64,000 nt of DNA from Erythrobacter cryptus DSM 12079 (GTDB lineage Bacteria; Pseudomonadota; Alphaproteobacteria; Sphingomonadales; Sphingomonadaceae). Location: NCBI RefSeq assembly GCF_000422985.1, contig NZ_AUHC01000001.1, positions 186,001 through 250,000 on the forward strand. Reading direction: 5' to 3'. Numbering within the stretch: the first letter of the stretch is position 1; every line of letters begins with the position of its first letter. The notes under the pieces were generated by a model. The model made no database searches. It was given only the letters and a program-made list of their open reading frames with translations, and had not been told where the DNA came from. A program made the position numbers and the translations under genes. Below, one piece after another: positions 57,074-64,000 of the stretch.

Positions 57074-59368
57074 TCAGCGGAGATTGTCGGTGCCGCTGGG
57101 CCAGGCCAGATCCCCGCGGCGCGCAACCGTGCTGCCCCGCCACCAACCATGCGCGCCCTGGGTTTCGGCGACGCTGGTGATCTCTCGCCGCGAAAGATCG
57201 ATGGCAAGCCCGCCGCTCGCGGCAAGATAGCGCCGATCGGCCTTGAGCCAGCGCGGCAGGCACGAGCGGGGAAGGCGCCGGTCGGCGACAACGATATCGG
57301 CCTCGGCGCAGGCAGCCGCGAGCGCGCGCTCGGGAACCTGAAAGCGGCTTAGGGCGATGAGAAGGTTCCACGCCTGCCCGCCGCGCACGATACGCACCGC
57401 GCAGAAGGCCGAGGAACAGCGTGCCCCCGGCCATGACGCGAGCGGCACCGGATCGGCCCTGACCCCGGCAAGCTCCATGAAATTGTCGCGCACATAGTCC
57501 GAACGGCTGTCACGCAGCACCACGAGGCCGCGCCCGCCATCGGCCAAGCGCAGCGTGATGCCCACCTGCCGGCCGTCGCCGGCAATGAGCACATCGGGGA
57601 TCGGGGTCATGGCCGCCATCAGGCTCGCCGCCGCGATCGGCACCAGGCCCCACAGCCGCACCCGCCCGCGCCACAGCCCCAGCCACAATGCTCCCACCAC
57701 GAACAGCGCGATCGTGGCGCGGCTGATCTGCGGTATCAGCGTCACCGCCCCGGCCTGCGCTGCGGTAAAGCGGGCGATCGCGAGCAGCAGATCGAGCGCC
57801 TTCTCGACCACCCACCAGCACGGCGCCCCCAGCCCGGCGAGGTCGAGCACCAGACCAAGCGCGATCATCGGCATGGCGACGAAGGTGACGAGCGGGATCG
57901 CCACCACGTTGGCCAGCGCGCCATAGGCCCCGGCACGGTGAAAGTGGAACAGCACGATGGGCATCAGCGCCAGCTCGATCACCACCCCGGTCGCAAACAG
58001 CATCGCCACCTGCCGCAAGAGGCGCCGCCACCATGGTTCGTCACGCGCGGCCATGAAGGCGCGCACCGGCGCGCTCGTGGCCAGCGCCACGATCGCCAGC
58101 ACCGCGGCAAAGCTCATCTGGAAGCTCGGCCCGATCGCGCTTTCGGGCCACAGCAGCAGCACCGCAGCGGCGGCCACCGCGACCATGCGCAGCGACAGCG
58201 CCTCGCGCCCCAATGCCAGCGCGCCAAGCACCAGCAGCGCTGCGAGGCACGAGCGCACCGTCGGCACCTCGGCCCCGGTGAGCAGGGTGTAGCCGATCCC
58301 GGCCAAAGCACCGCCGCCCGCCGCCACCAGCGGCAGCCGCAGCCTGAGCGCGAGCGCGGGCCAGAGTGCGAGCAGCCGCAGCATCGCCAGATAGGCCGCA
58401 CCGATCACCGCACTCACATGCAGACCGCTGATCGAGAGCAGGTGGGTAAGGCCCGAATCGCGCATCGCCGCCTCGTCCGCCGGCGCAATGCTGCCGCGCT
58501 CACCGCTGGCAAAGGCCGCCGCGATCGTGCCGGCGGGCCCATCAACCCGCGCACGCACATGGGCGGCGAGCGCACGCTGCAGGCGCGCCAGGCCCCAGCC
58601 CGCTTTCGCCGGGCGCAGCACGACAAGCGGGCCTACCATTGTGCCCGTCGCCGAAAGCCCCTTGAACCAGGCCGCCCGGGCAAAATCATAGGCGCCCGGC
58701 AGCATCGGGCTTGCCGGGGGCATCAGCAAGGCGCGCAGCCGCACCCGCGCGCCCTCGGCCAGCCCGGGCGGGGCGCCCGTCTCACCAAAGGCGGCGAACG
58801 GGACATTGACCCTGACCTTGCGCGCCGCCTCCTCGCCCGGCAGCCGCACCGCAAGGGTAAGGCGCAGCCTGCCCTCGGCGGGCTCATCCTCACGCGCGAG
58901 CACATGGCCATCGATTTCGGCCAGCATCGGCGCCTTGATCGGCGCGGCCCCGACGATCGCCGAGCGCGCCCAAATCAGCGCCACACCAAGGGCAAAGACC
59001 AGCCCGCAGGCGATCAGCGCCCCGCGCAGATGGGCCCGCGTTTCATCGGCGGCGCTGCCGAAGGGCCAGAGCAGCCGCGCGCCGAGCGCCAGGCCCAGCC
59101 CGGCAGCAATCGCCGCACACCATTGCCAAAGTTGCGGCAGCACGAACCAGGCGGCGATCCCGGCGGCGAGCACCACCGCCAGCCAGGGCGCACGGTCGAA
59201 CCCCGCCCGCGCGAGGAAGGCCTCTGCGGCATCGGCAAGCCGCGATCCGATCGCGCCAGCACCCCCGCTGGACAAGCGCGTGCCGGTTTGCCAAGGGCGC
59301 GCCGGACTTCCTTCGGCAGCATCGCCGCCGGGATCGTCTCCAAGCGGAATGATCGGCACGTCGCGCAC
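57074..59368 (-). CDS. comEC: ComEC/Rec2-family DNA uptake channel protein
   Basis: Polytopic membrane protein for transport of transforming DNA. An N-terminal TM pair and OB-like domain (DUF4131) are followed by the Competence core with many TM helices: SGLTHLLSISGLHVSAVIG, TGAEVPTVRSCLAALLVL and FQMSFAAVLAIVAL. The C-terminal domain (PDVLIAGDGRQVGITLRL) lacks the full metallo-beta-lactamase motifs. GTG 59368 is used because a GGGGGCAGG stretch precedes it; an ATG at 59449 would put the start on the gltX start codon. About 764 residues. Confidence 0.9.
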   Translation of the reverse strand: MRDVPIIPLGDDPGGDAAEGSPARPWQTGTRLSSGGAGAIGSRLADAAEAFLARAGFDRAPWLAVVLAAGIAAWFVLPQLWQWCAAIAAGLGLALGARLLWPFGSAADETRAHLRGALIACGLVFALGVALIWARSAIVGAAPIKAPMLAEIDGHVLAREDEPAEGRLRLTLAVRLPGEEAARKVRVNVPFAAFGETGAPPGLAEGARVRLRALLMPPASPMLPGAYDFARAAWFKGLSATGTMVGPLVVLRPAKAGWGLARLQRALAAHVRARVDGPAGTIAAAFASGERGSIAPADEAAMRDSGLTHLLSISGLHVSAVIGAAYLAMLRLLALWPALALRLRLPLVAAGGGALAGIGYTLLTGAEVPTVRSCLAALLVLGALALGREALSLRMVAVAAAAVLLLWPESAIGPSFQMSFAAVLAIVALATSAPVRAFMAARDEPWWRRLLRQVAMLFATGVVIELALMPIVLFHFHRAGAYGALANVVAIPLVTFVAMPMIALGLVLDLAGLGAPCWWVVEKALDLLLAIARFTAAQAGAVTLIPQISRATIALFVVGALWLGLWRGRVRLWGLVPIAAASLMAAMTPIPDVLIAGDGRQVGITLRLADGGRGLVVLRDSRSDYVRDNFMELAGVRADPVPLASWPGARCSSAFCAVRIVRGGQAWNLLIALSRFQVPERALAAACAEADIVVADRRLPRSCLPRWLKADRRYLAASGGLAIDLSRREITSVAETQGAHGWWRGSTVARRGDLAWPSGTDNLR

Positions 59369-59447
59369 AGGCCTGCCCCCTGACCGGCTCAAGCCCGGCG
59401 GCAAACCAGCGCTCAAGCCGCTCGAAGTGAACAGGAAGTGATCGCCC

Positions 59448-60893
59448 ATGGCAAGCGAAACCAACGCCCCACCATCGCCCGCACCGGGTTCCGTGGTGAC
59501 CCGCTTTGCCCCCTCGCCCACCGGCTTTCTGCATATTGGCGGGGCGCGCACGGCGCTGTTCAACTGGCTCTATGCCCGCCACCACGGCGGGCGGGTGCTG
59601 CTCAGGATCGAGGACACCGACCGCCAGCGTTCCACCCAGGCCGCGATCGATGCGATCATCGAGGGGCTCGACTGGCTCGGGCTCGATTTCGATGCGCCGC
59701 CGCTGTTCCAGTCCGACCGCGCCGAGCGCCATGCCGAAATCGCCTGGAAACTGCTTGCCGCCGGCCATGCCTACAAGTGCTTCGCCACGCCCGAGGAGCT
59801 CGAGGCGATGCGCGCCCAGCAGCGCGCCAACAAGCAGCCGCTGCGTTATGACGGGCGCTGGCGCGACCGCGATCCTGCCGAGGCTCCGGAAGGCGCCCCC
59901 TTCACCATCCGCATCAAGGCCCCGCGCGAGGGCGAGACCACGATCCATGATCGGGTCCAGGGCCCGGTGACGGTGAAGAACGCCGAGATCGACGATTACA
60001 TCATCCTGCGCGCCGATGGCACGCCCACCTACATGCTCGCGGTGGTGGTGGATGATCACGACATGGGCGTCACCCATGTGATCCGCGGAGATGACCACCT
60101 CAACAACGCCTTCCGCCAGCTGCCAATCATCCGGGCGATGAACGCGATCGAGGGCGACTGGCCCGATCCGGTCTATGCCCATATCCCACTGATCCACGGC
60201 AATGATGGGGCCAAGCTTTCCAAGCGCCACGGGGCGCTGGGGGTGGAGGCCTACCGCGACGAATTCGGCATCCTGCCCGAGGCGCTGTTCAACTATCTGC
60301 TGCGCCTTGGCTGGGGGCATGGCGACCGCGAGGAGATCAGCCGCGAGGAGGCGATTGCGCTGTTCGATCTCGACGGGGTGGGCAAGAGCCCCTCGCGCTT
60401 CGACATGAAGAAGCTCGAGAATCTCAACGGCCACTATCTGCGCGCGGCCGATGATGCGCGCCTTGCCGCGCTGGCGGCTGCGCGGATCGGCGAGGAGGCC
60501 GATGTGGCGCTGCTCACGCAGGCCATGCCGGTGCTGAAGGTGCGGGCGAGGAACCTCAACGAAATTGTTGAAGGCGCTCGCTTTCTCTTTGCCCGGCGCC
60601 CGCTTGCCATGGACGCGAAGGCGACCGCCCTGCTCGATGACGAGGCGCGCGCGATCCTGCGCCGGATTGTCGATCGACTGGCGGGCGAAAACGACTGGAC
60701 AAGCGCGACGCTCGAAGCCACTACCAAGGCGCTCGCCGAGGAGTGGGGATTGGGGCTCGGCAAGCTGGCGCAGCCGATGCGCGCGGCCTTGACCGGGACG
60801 ACCACTTCACCCGGCATCTTCGATGTCCTCGTGCTTTTGGGCCGGGACGAGGCGCTTGCCCGGCTTGCCGATCAGGCTGGCACTGCCGCCTGA
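59448..60893 (+). CDS. gltX: Glutamyl-tRNA synthetase
   Basis: Class I synthetase charging tRNA-Glu. Motifs: [19 protein letters not shown] (HIGH type) and [17 protein letters not shown] (KMSKS type). [11 protein letters not shown] and the C-terminal anticodon-binding helices are present. 481 residues. ATG 59448 is supported by AGGAAG about ten bases upstream. Whether it also accepts tRNA-Gln is not decidable from this window. Confidence 0.96.
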   Translation: MASETNAPPSPAPGSVVTRFAPSPTGFLHIGGARTALFNWLYARHHGGRVLLRIEDTDRQRSTQAAIDAIIEGLDWLGLDFDAPPLFQSDRAERHAEIAWKLLAAGHAYKCFATPEELEAMRAQQRANKQPLRYDGRWRDRDPAEAPEGAPFTIRIKAPREGETTIHDRVQGPVTVKNAEIDDYIILRADGTPTYMLAVVVDDHDMGVTHVIRGDDHLNNAFRQLPIIRAMNAIEGDWPDPVYAHIPLIHGNDGAKLSKRHGALGVEAYRDEFGILPEALFNYLLRLGWGHGDREEISREEAIALFDLDGVGKSPSRFDMKKLENLNGHYLRAADDARLAALAAARIGEEADVALLTQAMPVLKVRARNLNEIVEGARFLFARRPLAMDAKATALLDDEARAILRRIVDRLAGENDWTSATLEATTKALAEEWGLGLGKLAQPMRAALTGTTTSPGIFDVLVLLGRDEALARLADQAGTAA

Positions 60894-60939
60894 GCAAGCC
60901 GGGGCGCGTCACACAGGGATTTTGGACAGGAGAATTATC

Positions 60940-62226
60940 GTGGCAGACAAGCTGGCGAAACTCGAACTGGACGGCAAGACTTATGAATATCCGGTGTTCG
61001 AGGGCAGCACCGGCCCGGACGTGATCGACATCCGCAAGCTCTATGCCCAGACGGGCCTGTTCACCTTCGATCCCGGCTTCACCTCCACCGCCAGCTGCGA
61101 AAGCGCGCTCACCTATATCGATGGCGATGCCGGGGTGCTGCTCCACCGCGGCTATCCGATCGGGCAGCTCGCTCAGGATTCGAGCTTCATGGAGGTCTCC
61201 TACCTGCTGCTCAATGGCGAACTGCCGACCAAGCAGGAACTCGACGACTTCACCTACACCATCTCGCGCCACACCATGCTGCACGAGCAGCTGATGACCT
61301 TCTATCGCGGGTTCCGCCGCGACGCGCACCCGATGGCGGTGATGTGCGGGGTGGTCGGCGCCCTCTCGGCCTTCTATCATGACAGCACCGACATTTCCGA
61401 TCCCGAGCACCGCAAGATCAGCTCGCACCGGCTGATCGCCAAGATGCCGACGATCGCGGCGATGGCCTACAAGTATTCGATCGGCCAGCCCTTCATGTAT
61501 CCGGACAATTCGCTGAGCTACACCGGCAATTTCCTGCGCATGACCTTTGGCGTTCCGGCCGAGCCCTATGTGGTGAACCCGGTGGTCGAGCGCGCGCTCG
61601 ACCGCATCTTCATTCTCCATGCTGACCACGAACAGAACGCCTCGACCTCGACCGTGCGCCTCGCCGGTTCCTCGGGCGCCAATCCCTTTGCCTGCATCGC
61701 GGCGGGCATTGCCTGCCTGTGGGGCCCGGCGCATGGCGGGGCCAACGAGGCGGCGCTCAACATGCTCAAGGAGATCGGCACCCCCGATCGCATCCCGCAC
61801 TATATTGAGCGCGCCAAGGACAAGAACGATCCCTTCCGCCTGATGGGCTTCGGCCACCGGGTTTACAAGAACTACGATCCGCGCGCGACGGTGATGCAGC
61901 AGACCGTGCGCGAGGTGTTCGCCGCGCTCAAGGTTACCGATCCGCTGTTCGAGACAGCCTTGCGGCTCGAGGAAATCGCGCTCAGCGATGATTATTTCAT
62001 CGAGAAGAAGCTGTTTCCCAATGTCGATTTCTATTCTGGGATCATCCTTTCGGCGATCGGCTTCCCGACCACCATGTTCACCGCCCTGTTTGCCCTCGCG
62101 CGCACCGTGGGCTGGGTGGCGCAGTGGAACGAGATGATCTCCGATCCGGCGCAGAAGATCGGGCGTCCGCGCCAGCTTTACACCGGGCCGACCCAGCGCG
62201 ATTACGTGCCGATCGACCAGCGCTGA
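60940..62226 (+). CDS. gltA: Citrate synthase
   Basis: Condenses acetyl-CoA with oxaloacetate. 428 residues, hexameric gram-negative type. GTG 60940 ([18 protein letters not shown]) has AGGAGA seven bases upstream. Catalytic residues: His in [15 protein letters not shown], His in [14 protein letters not shown], Asp in [10 protein letters not shown]. It follows gltX by 46 bp. Confidence 0.97.
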   Translation: MADKLAKLELDGKTYEYPVFEGSTGPDVIDIRKLYAQTGLFTFDPGFTSTASCESALTYIDGDAGVLLHRGYPIGQLAQDSSFMEVSYLLLNGELPTKQELDDFTYTISRHTMLHEQLMTFYRGFRRDAHPMAVMCGVVGALSAFYHDSTDISDPEHRKISSHRLIAKMPTIAAMAYKYSIGQPFMYPDNSLSYTGNFLRMTFGVPAEPYVVNPVVERALDRIFILHADHEQNASTSTVRLAGSSGANPFACIAAGIACLWGPAHGGANEAALNMLKEIGTPDRIPHYIERAKDKNDPFRLMGFGHRVYKNYDPRATVMQQTVREVFAALKVTDPLFETALRLEEIALSDDYFIEKKLFPNVDFYSGIILSAIGFPTTMFTALFALARTVGWVAQWNEMISDPAQKIGRPRQLYTGPTQRDYVPIDQR

Positions 62227-62235
62227 GCGGCGCGC

Positions 62236-62439
62236 ATGGCCGCGCTGCGCAGGCTGATCTGGATGATCGGTCTCGCCATGGTGGTGCTGGGCGGCCTCTG
62301 GAGCCTGCAGGGCCTGGGGCTGCTCGCCTGGCCCCCCGGCACCTTCATGTTCGCGCACGGCGAATGGGCGCTTGCAGGGGCGCTCACCCTTGCAGCCGGG
62401 GCGGTCATCCTGTGGTGGCTGCGCCCATTGGTGCGGTAA
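62236..62439 (+). CDS. Small membrane protein, unknown function
   Basis: A 67-residue protein with two TM helices (LIWMIGLAMVVLGGLWSL and WALAGALTLAAGAVILWWL) joined by a short loop AWPPGTFMFAHGE. ATG 62236 lies 9 bp after gltA, suggesting co-transcription. I do not recognise a family. A short GCGGC/GCCGC hairpin (62444-62459) follows the stop. Confidence 0.65.
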   Translation: MAALRRLIWMIGLAMVVLGGLWSLQGLGLLAWPPGTFMFAHGEWALAGALTLAAGAVILWWLRPLVR

Positions 62440-62494
62440 GGCAGCGGCCTTCTTGCCGCGCTCACCAACCTCCCTTCGATGATCGCTGACGCCG

Positions 62495-63928
62495 TCAGCC
62501 GGTTGCGCTGGGCTTTTCAACCCAGGCGGGCAGATCGAGCCGGAACACCGCCCCGCCTTCCGGCCCGTTGCTGACCGTGAGCGTGCCGTCCATGGCTTCG
62601 GCGAGCCGGCGCGAGATGTAGAGGCCAAGGCCCGCGCCGCCCTCGCGCCCGCCCTCCTGCGCGCGCCCGAGCCGCTCGAACTTGTCGAAGATCCGCGCCG
62701 CCTGCTCGGGCGTGATGCCCGGGCCTTCATCGGCAACGCTCACGCCCACGCGGTCTCCGGCGGCTCCGTGCACGGTGATGGTGACGGTGCTCGCCGCGGG
62801 GGCATAGGCGATGGCGTTGCCAATGAGGTTGATGAGGATCTGCAGCACCCGGCGAAACTCGGCGCGTGCCACCGCCGCGCCCGCCTCGCCCACGACCTCA
62901 AGCACGGTCTCGCGGCTGCGTGCCCGCACGCCGAGGATGCCCGCCGCGCGCCTTGCCGCATCAACCAGATCGACCGGCTCCTCGGCGGTGGCAAAGCCCG
63001 GGGTCTCGACCACCTCGAGATCGGCAAGATCATCGAGCATCGCCGCAAGGTGCTGCCCCGCACTGGCGATGGTCGCGGCATAATCGCTGTATTCCTCGCG
63101 CAAGGGGCCGGCAAGGCGCGCGCGGATGGTCTCGGCATTGGCGATGATCCGCGCCACCGGCTGGCGCAGCACCGGGGTGAGCGCGGTGCCGACCAGGCGC
63201 GCAGGGCTTGCCTCGCCGGCATCGTCCTCGGCCTCGGCGGCGGGCTCGGCAAGCAGGGGTTCCTCAGGCACCAGCAACCATTCAAACCCGCTCGGGGCCT
63301 GGGGATCGGGGCCGAGCGGAATCAGCCGCACGCGCCAGCTGCGCGCCGATCCGGCAAAGCGGCACAGCGCGCCATCGAGCAGGCGCCAATGTAGCGGCTG
63401 GTGATGCGAAATGTCGGCCAGCTCGACCAGCTGCGTCCAAACCTGCCCCGGGGCTGCCATCGCTGCTGCCTCGAGTGCGGCGGCATCGGGGGCGGTGGCG
63501 TTCAGCACCTGCACCTGCTGGCGGGCATCGAGCCGGGCGCTGACTTCGGCGCTGGCCCGGTCGATCGCATCGAGCGTTGCGGCCATGTCGCGCGCCAGCC
63601 CTGCCGAAGGCGCCCGGCGCTGCCAGTTCTCGACCAGCACCTCGCACCCCCCGCCCTCATCCGCGCCGAGCGGACGGATCCGAGCAAAGCCAGAGACCTC
63701 CGCCTCGCCATCATAGGCGCTGAAGGCGCGCGCGAGGCGCAGCCCCATGCGCCGCGCCTGCTGCACCAGCGCCAGCAATTCGGGGATGGCGAGCGTTCCC
63801 GGCAATTCGCCGCCACAGCGCTCCTGCAGATCGGCAAGCGCCGCATCGGCCTGGAGCAGGCGGTCGCGCGCATCGGTGATGCCGGCGGCGCCAAGGCGGC
63901 TGTCGGGAAGGTCCATCGCGGTCATCAC
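62495..63928 (-). CDS. Histidine-kinase-like protein lacking the phospho-accepting His
   Basis: A 477-residue soluble protein. The N-terminal half is PAS-like without clear motifs. The C-terminus is a good HATPase domain: N box ILINLIGNAIAYAP, G1 DEGPGI, G2 GGAGLGLYISRRLAE. The dimerisation region reads TPVLRQPVARIIANAETI; aligned to the normal HELRTPL H box, proline (about residue 252) replaces the His. The codon is clear (CCG). ATP binding is likely, autophosphorylation by the usual route is not. The start is GTG 63928 or ATG 63925, overlapping the upstream gene (TGATG). Confidence 0.85.
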   Translation of the reverse strand: MMTAMDLPDSRLGAAGITDARDRLLQADAALADLQERCGGELPGTLAIPELLALVQQARRMGLRLARAFSAYDGEAEVSGFARIRPLGADEGGGCEVLVENWQRRAPSAGLARDMAATLDAIDRASAEVSARLDARQQVQVLNATAPDAAALEAAAMAAPGQVWTQLVELADISHHQPLHWRLLDGALCRFAGSARSWRVRLIPLGPDPQAPSGFEWLLVPEEPLLAEPAAEAEDDAGEASPARLVGTALTPVLRQPVARIIANAETIRARLAGPLREEYSDYAATIASAGQHLAAMLDDLADLEVVETPGFATAEEPVDLVDAARRAAGILGVRARSRETVLEVVGEAGAAVARAEFRRVLQILINLIGNAIAYAPAASTVTITVHGAAGDRVGVSVADEGPGITPEQAARIFDKFERLGRAQEGGREGGAGLGLYISRRLAEAMDGTLTVSNGPEGGAVFRLDLPAWVEKPSATG

Positions 63929-64000
63929 CAGGCCGGATCGCTGGCGAGGATTTGCCCGGCGCGCGCGGGCGCCAGCGCGGCAATCGCACGGGGCATCCGC
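63925..64000 (-). CDS. C-terminal tail of an upstream gene, cut by window edge
   Basis: An open frame entering from the window end reads RMPRAIAALAPARAGQIL and ends DPAW before a TGA that shares one base with the ATG of the histidine-kinase-like gene. The stop-start overlap is the pattern seen between real gene pairs here. Only about 24 residues are visible, so no function can be given. Confidence 0.45.
   Translation of the reverse strand, partial: RMPRAIAALAPARAGQILASDPAW

Noticed and set aside
57938..59383. A 481-codon plus-strand frame across comEC
   Set aside because: Very rich in Arg, Gln and His with no motif; antisense shadow of a membrane protein gene.

Overview
The window is chromosomal DNA from a GC-rich (roughly two-thirds G+C by eye) alphaproteobacterium, most likely order Sphingomonadales (Erythrobacteraceae or Sphingomonadaceae). 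The evidence is: the dusB-ntrB-ntrC-ntrY-ntrX-hfq-hflX order, a fused ispDF gene, trmFO, a PDH E1-beta subunit carrying its own lipoyl domain, a GTTC-N7-GTTC type LexA box, and an Hfq made of two Sm domains in one chain. Most genes are housekeeping genes packed in operons with ATGA/GTGA/TGATG overlaps. No insertion sequence, prophage or CRISPR array was seen.

Layout. 1-2.2 kb: 3' part of lpdA and a methyltransferase, then tRNA-Ser(TGA) with a decayed partial copy behind it. 2.5-10.5 kb (+): mltB, dacF, tmk, holB, metG, tatD, an MBL-fold hydrolase, a small membrane protein, mazG. 10.5-19.9 kb (-): dusB, the two nitrogen two-component systems, tandem Hfq and HflX. 19.9-30.7 kb: ispDF, a secreted protein, cinA, facing ratA/lipA and a secreted helical-repeat protein; then gyrA, a YhhN-family protein, trmFO and an EF-hand protein. 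30.7-34.9 kb: a squalene/phytoene-synthase-like protein and an orphan TadG/TadE/TadE cluster. 34.9-37.9 kb (-): pdhA, pdhB and ftsB-like. 38-41.6 kb: an acyl-CoA dehydrogenase, a haloalkane dehalogenase, a frameshifted MFS transporter and tRNA-Arg(CCT). 41.6-47.3 kb: DUF1178, a nitrilase-family amidase, grxC, hsp20, pyrG, secG, tpiA. 47.5-56.8 kb (+): ppiD, trpE, a lipoprotein phosphodiester glycosidase, trpG, trpD, trpC, moaC, moeA, lexA. 57-64 kb: comEC, gltX, gltA, a small membrane protein, a histidine-kinase-like protein and the tail of one more gene.

How the genes fit together. lpdA, pdhA and pdhB supply pyruvate dehydrogenase parts and gltA takes the acetyl-CoA. lipA makes the lipoyl cofactor they need. 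NtrBC and NtrYX sense nitrogen and redox state next to the post-transcriptional regulator Hfq. LexA has a strong operator overlapping its own promoter. hsp20 has a heat-shock-type promoter and a leader that folds like a ROSE RNA thermometer.

I did not find an entirely new system. The points most worth a second look are the tandem Hfq, the ROSE-like leader of hsp20, the histidine-kinase-like protein with proline where the phospho-accepting histidine should be, the secreted glycosidase embedded in the trp operon, the decayed tRNA-Ser copy that kept its promoter elements, and the MFS frameshift beside tRNA-Arg.
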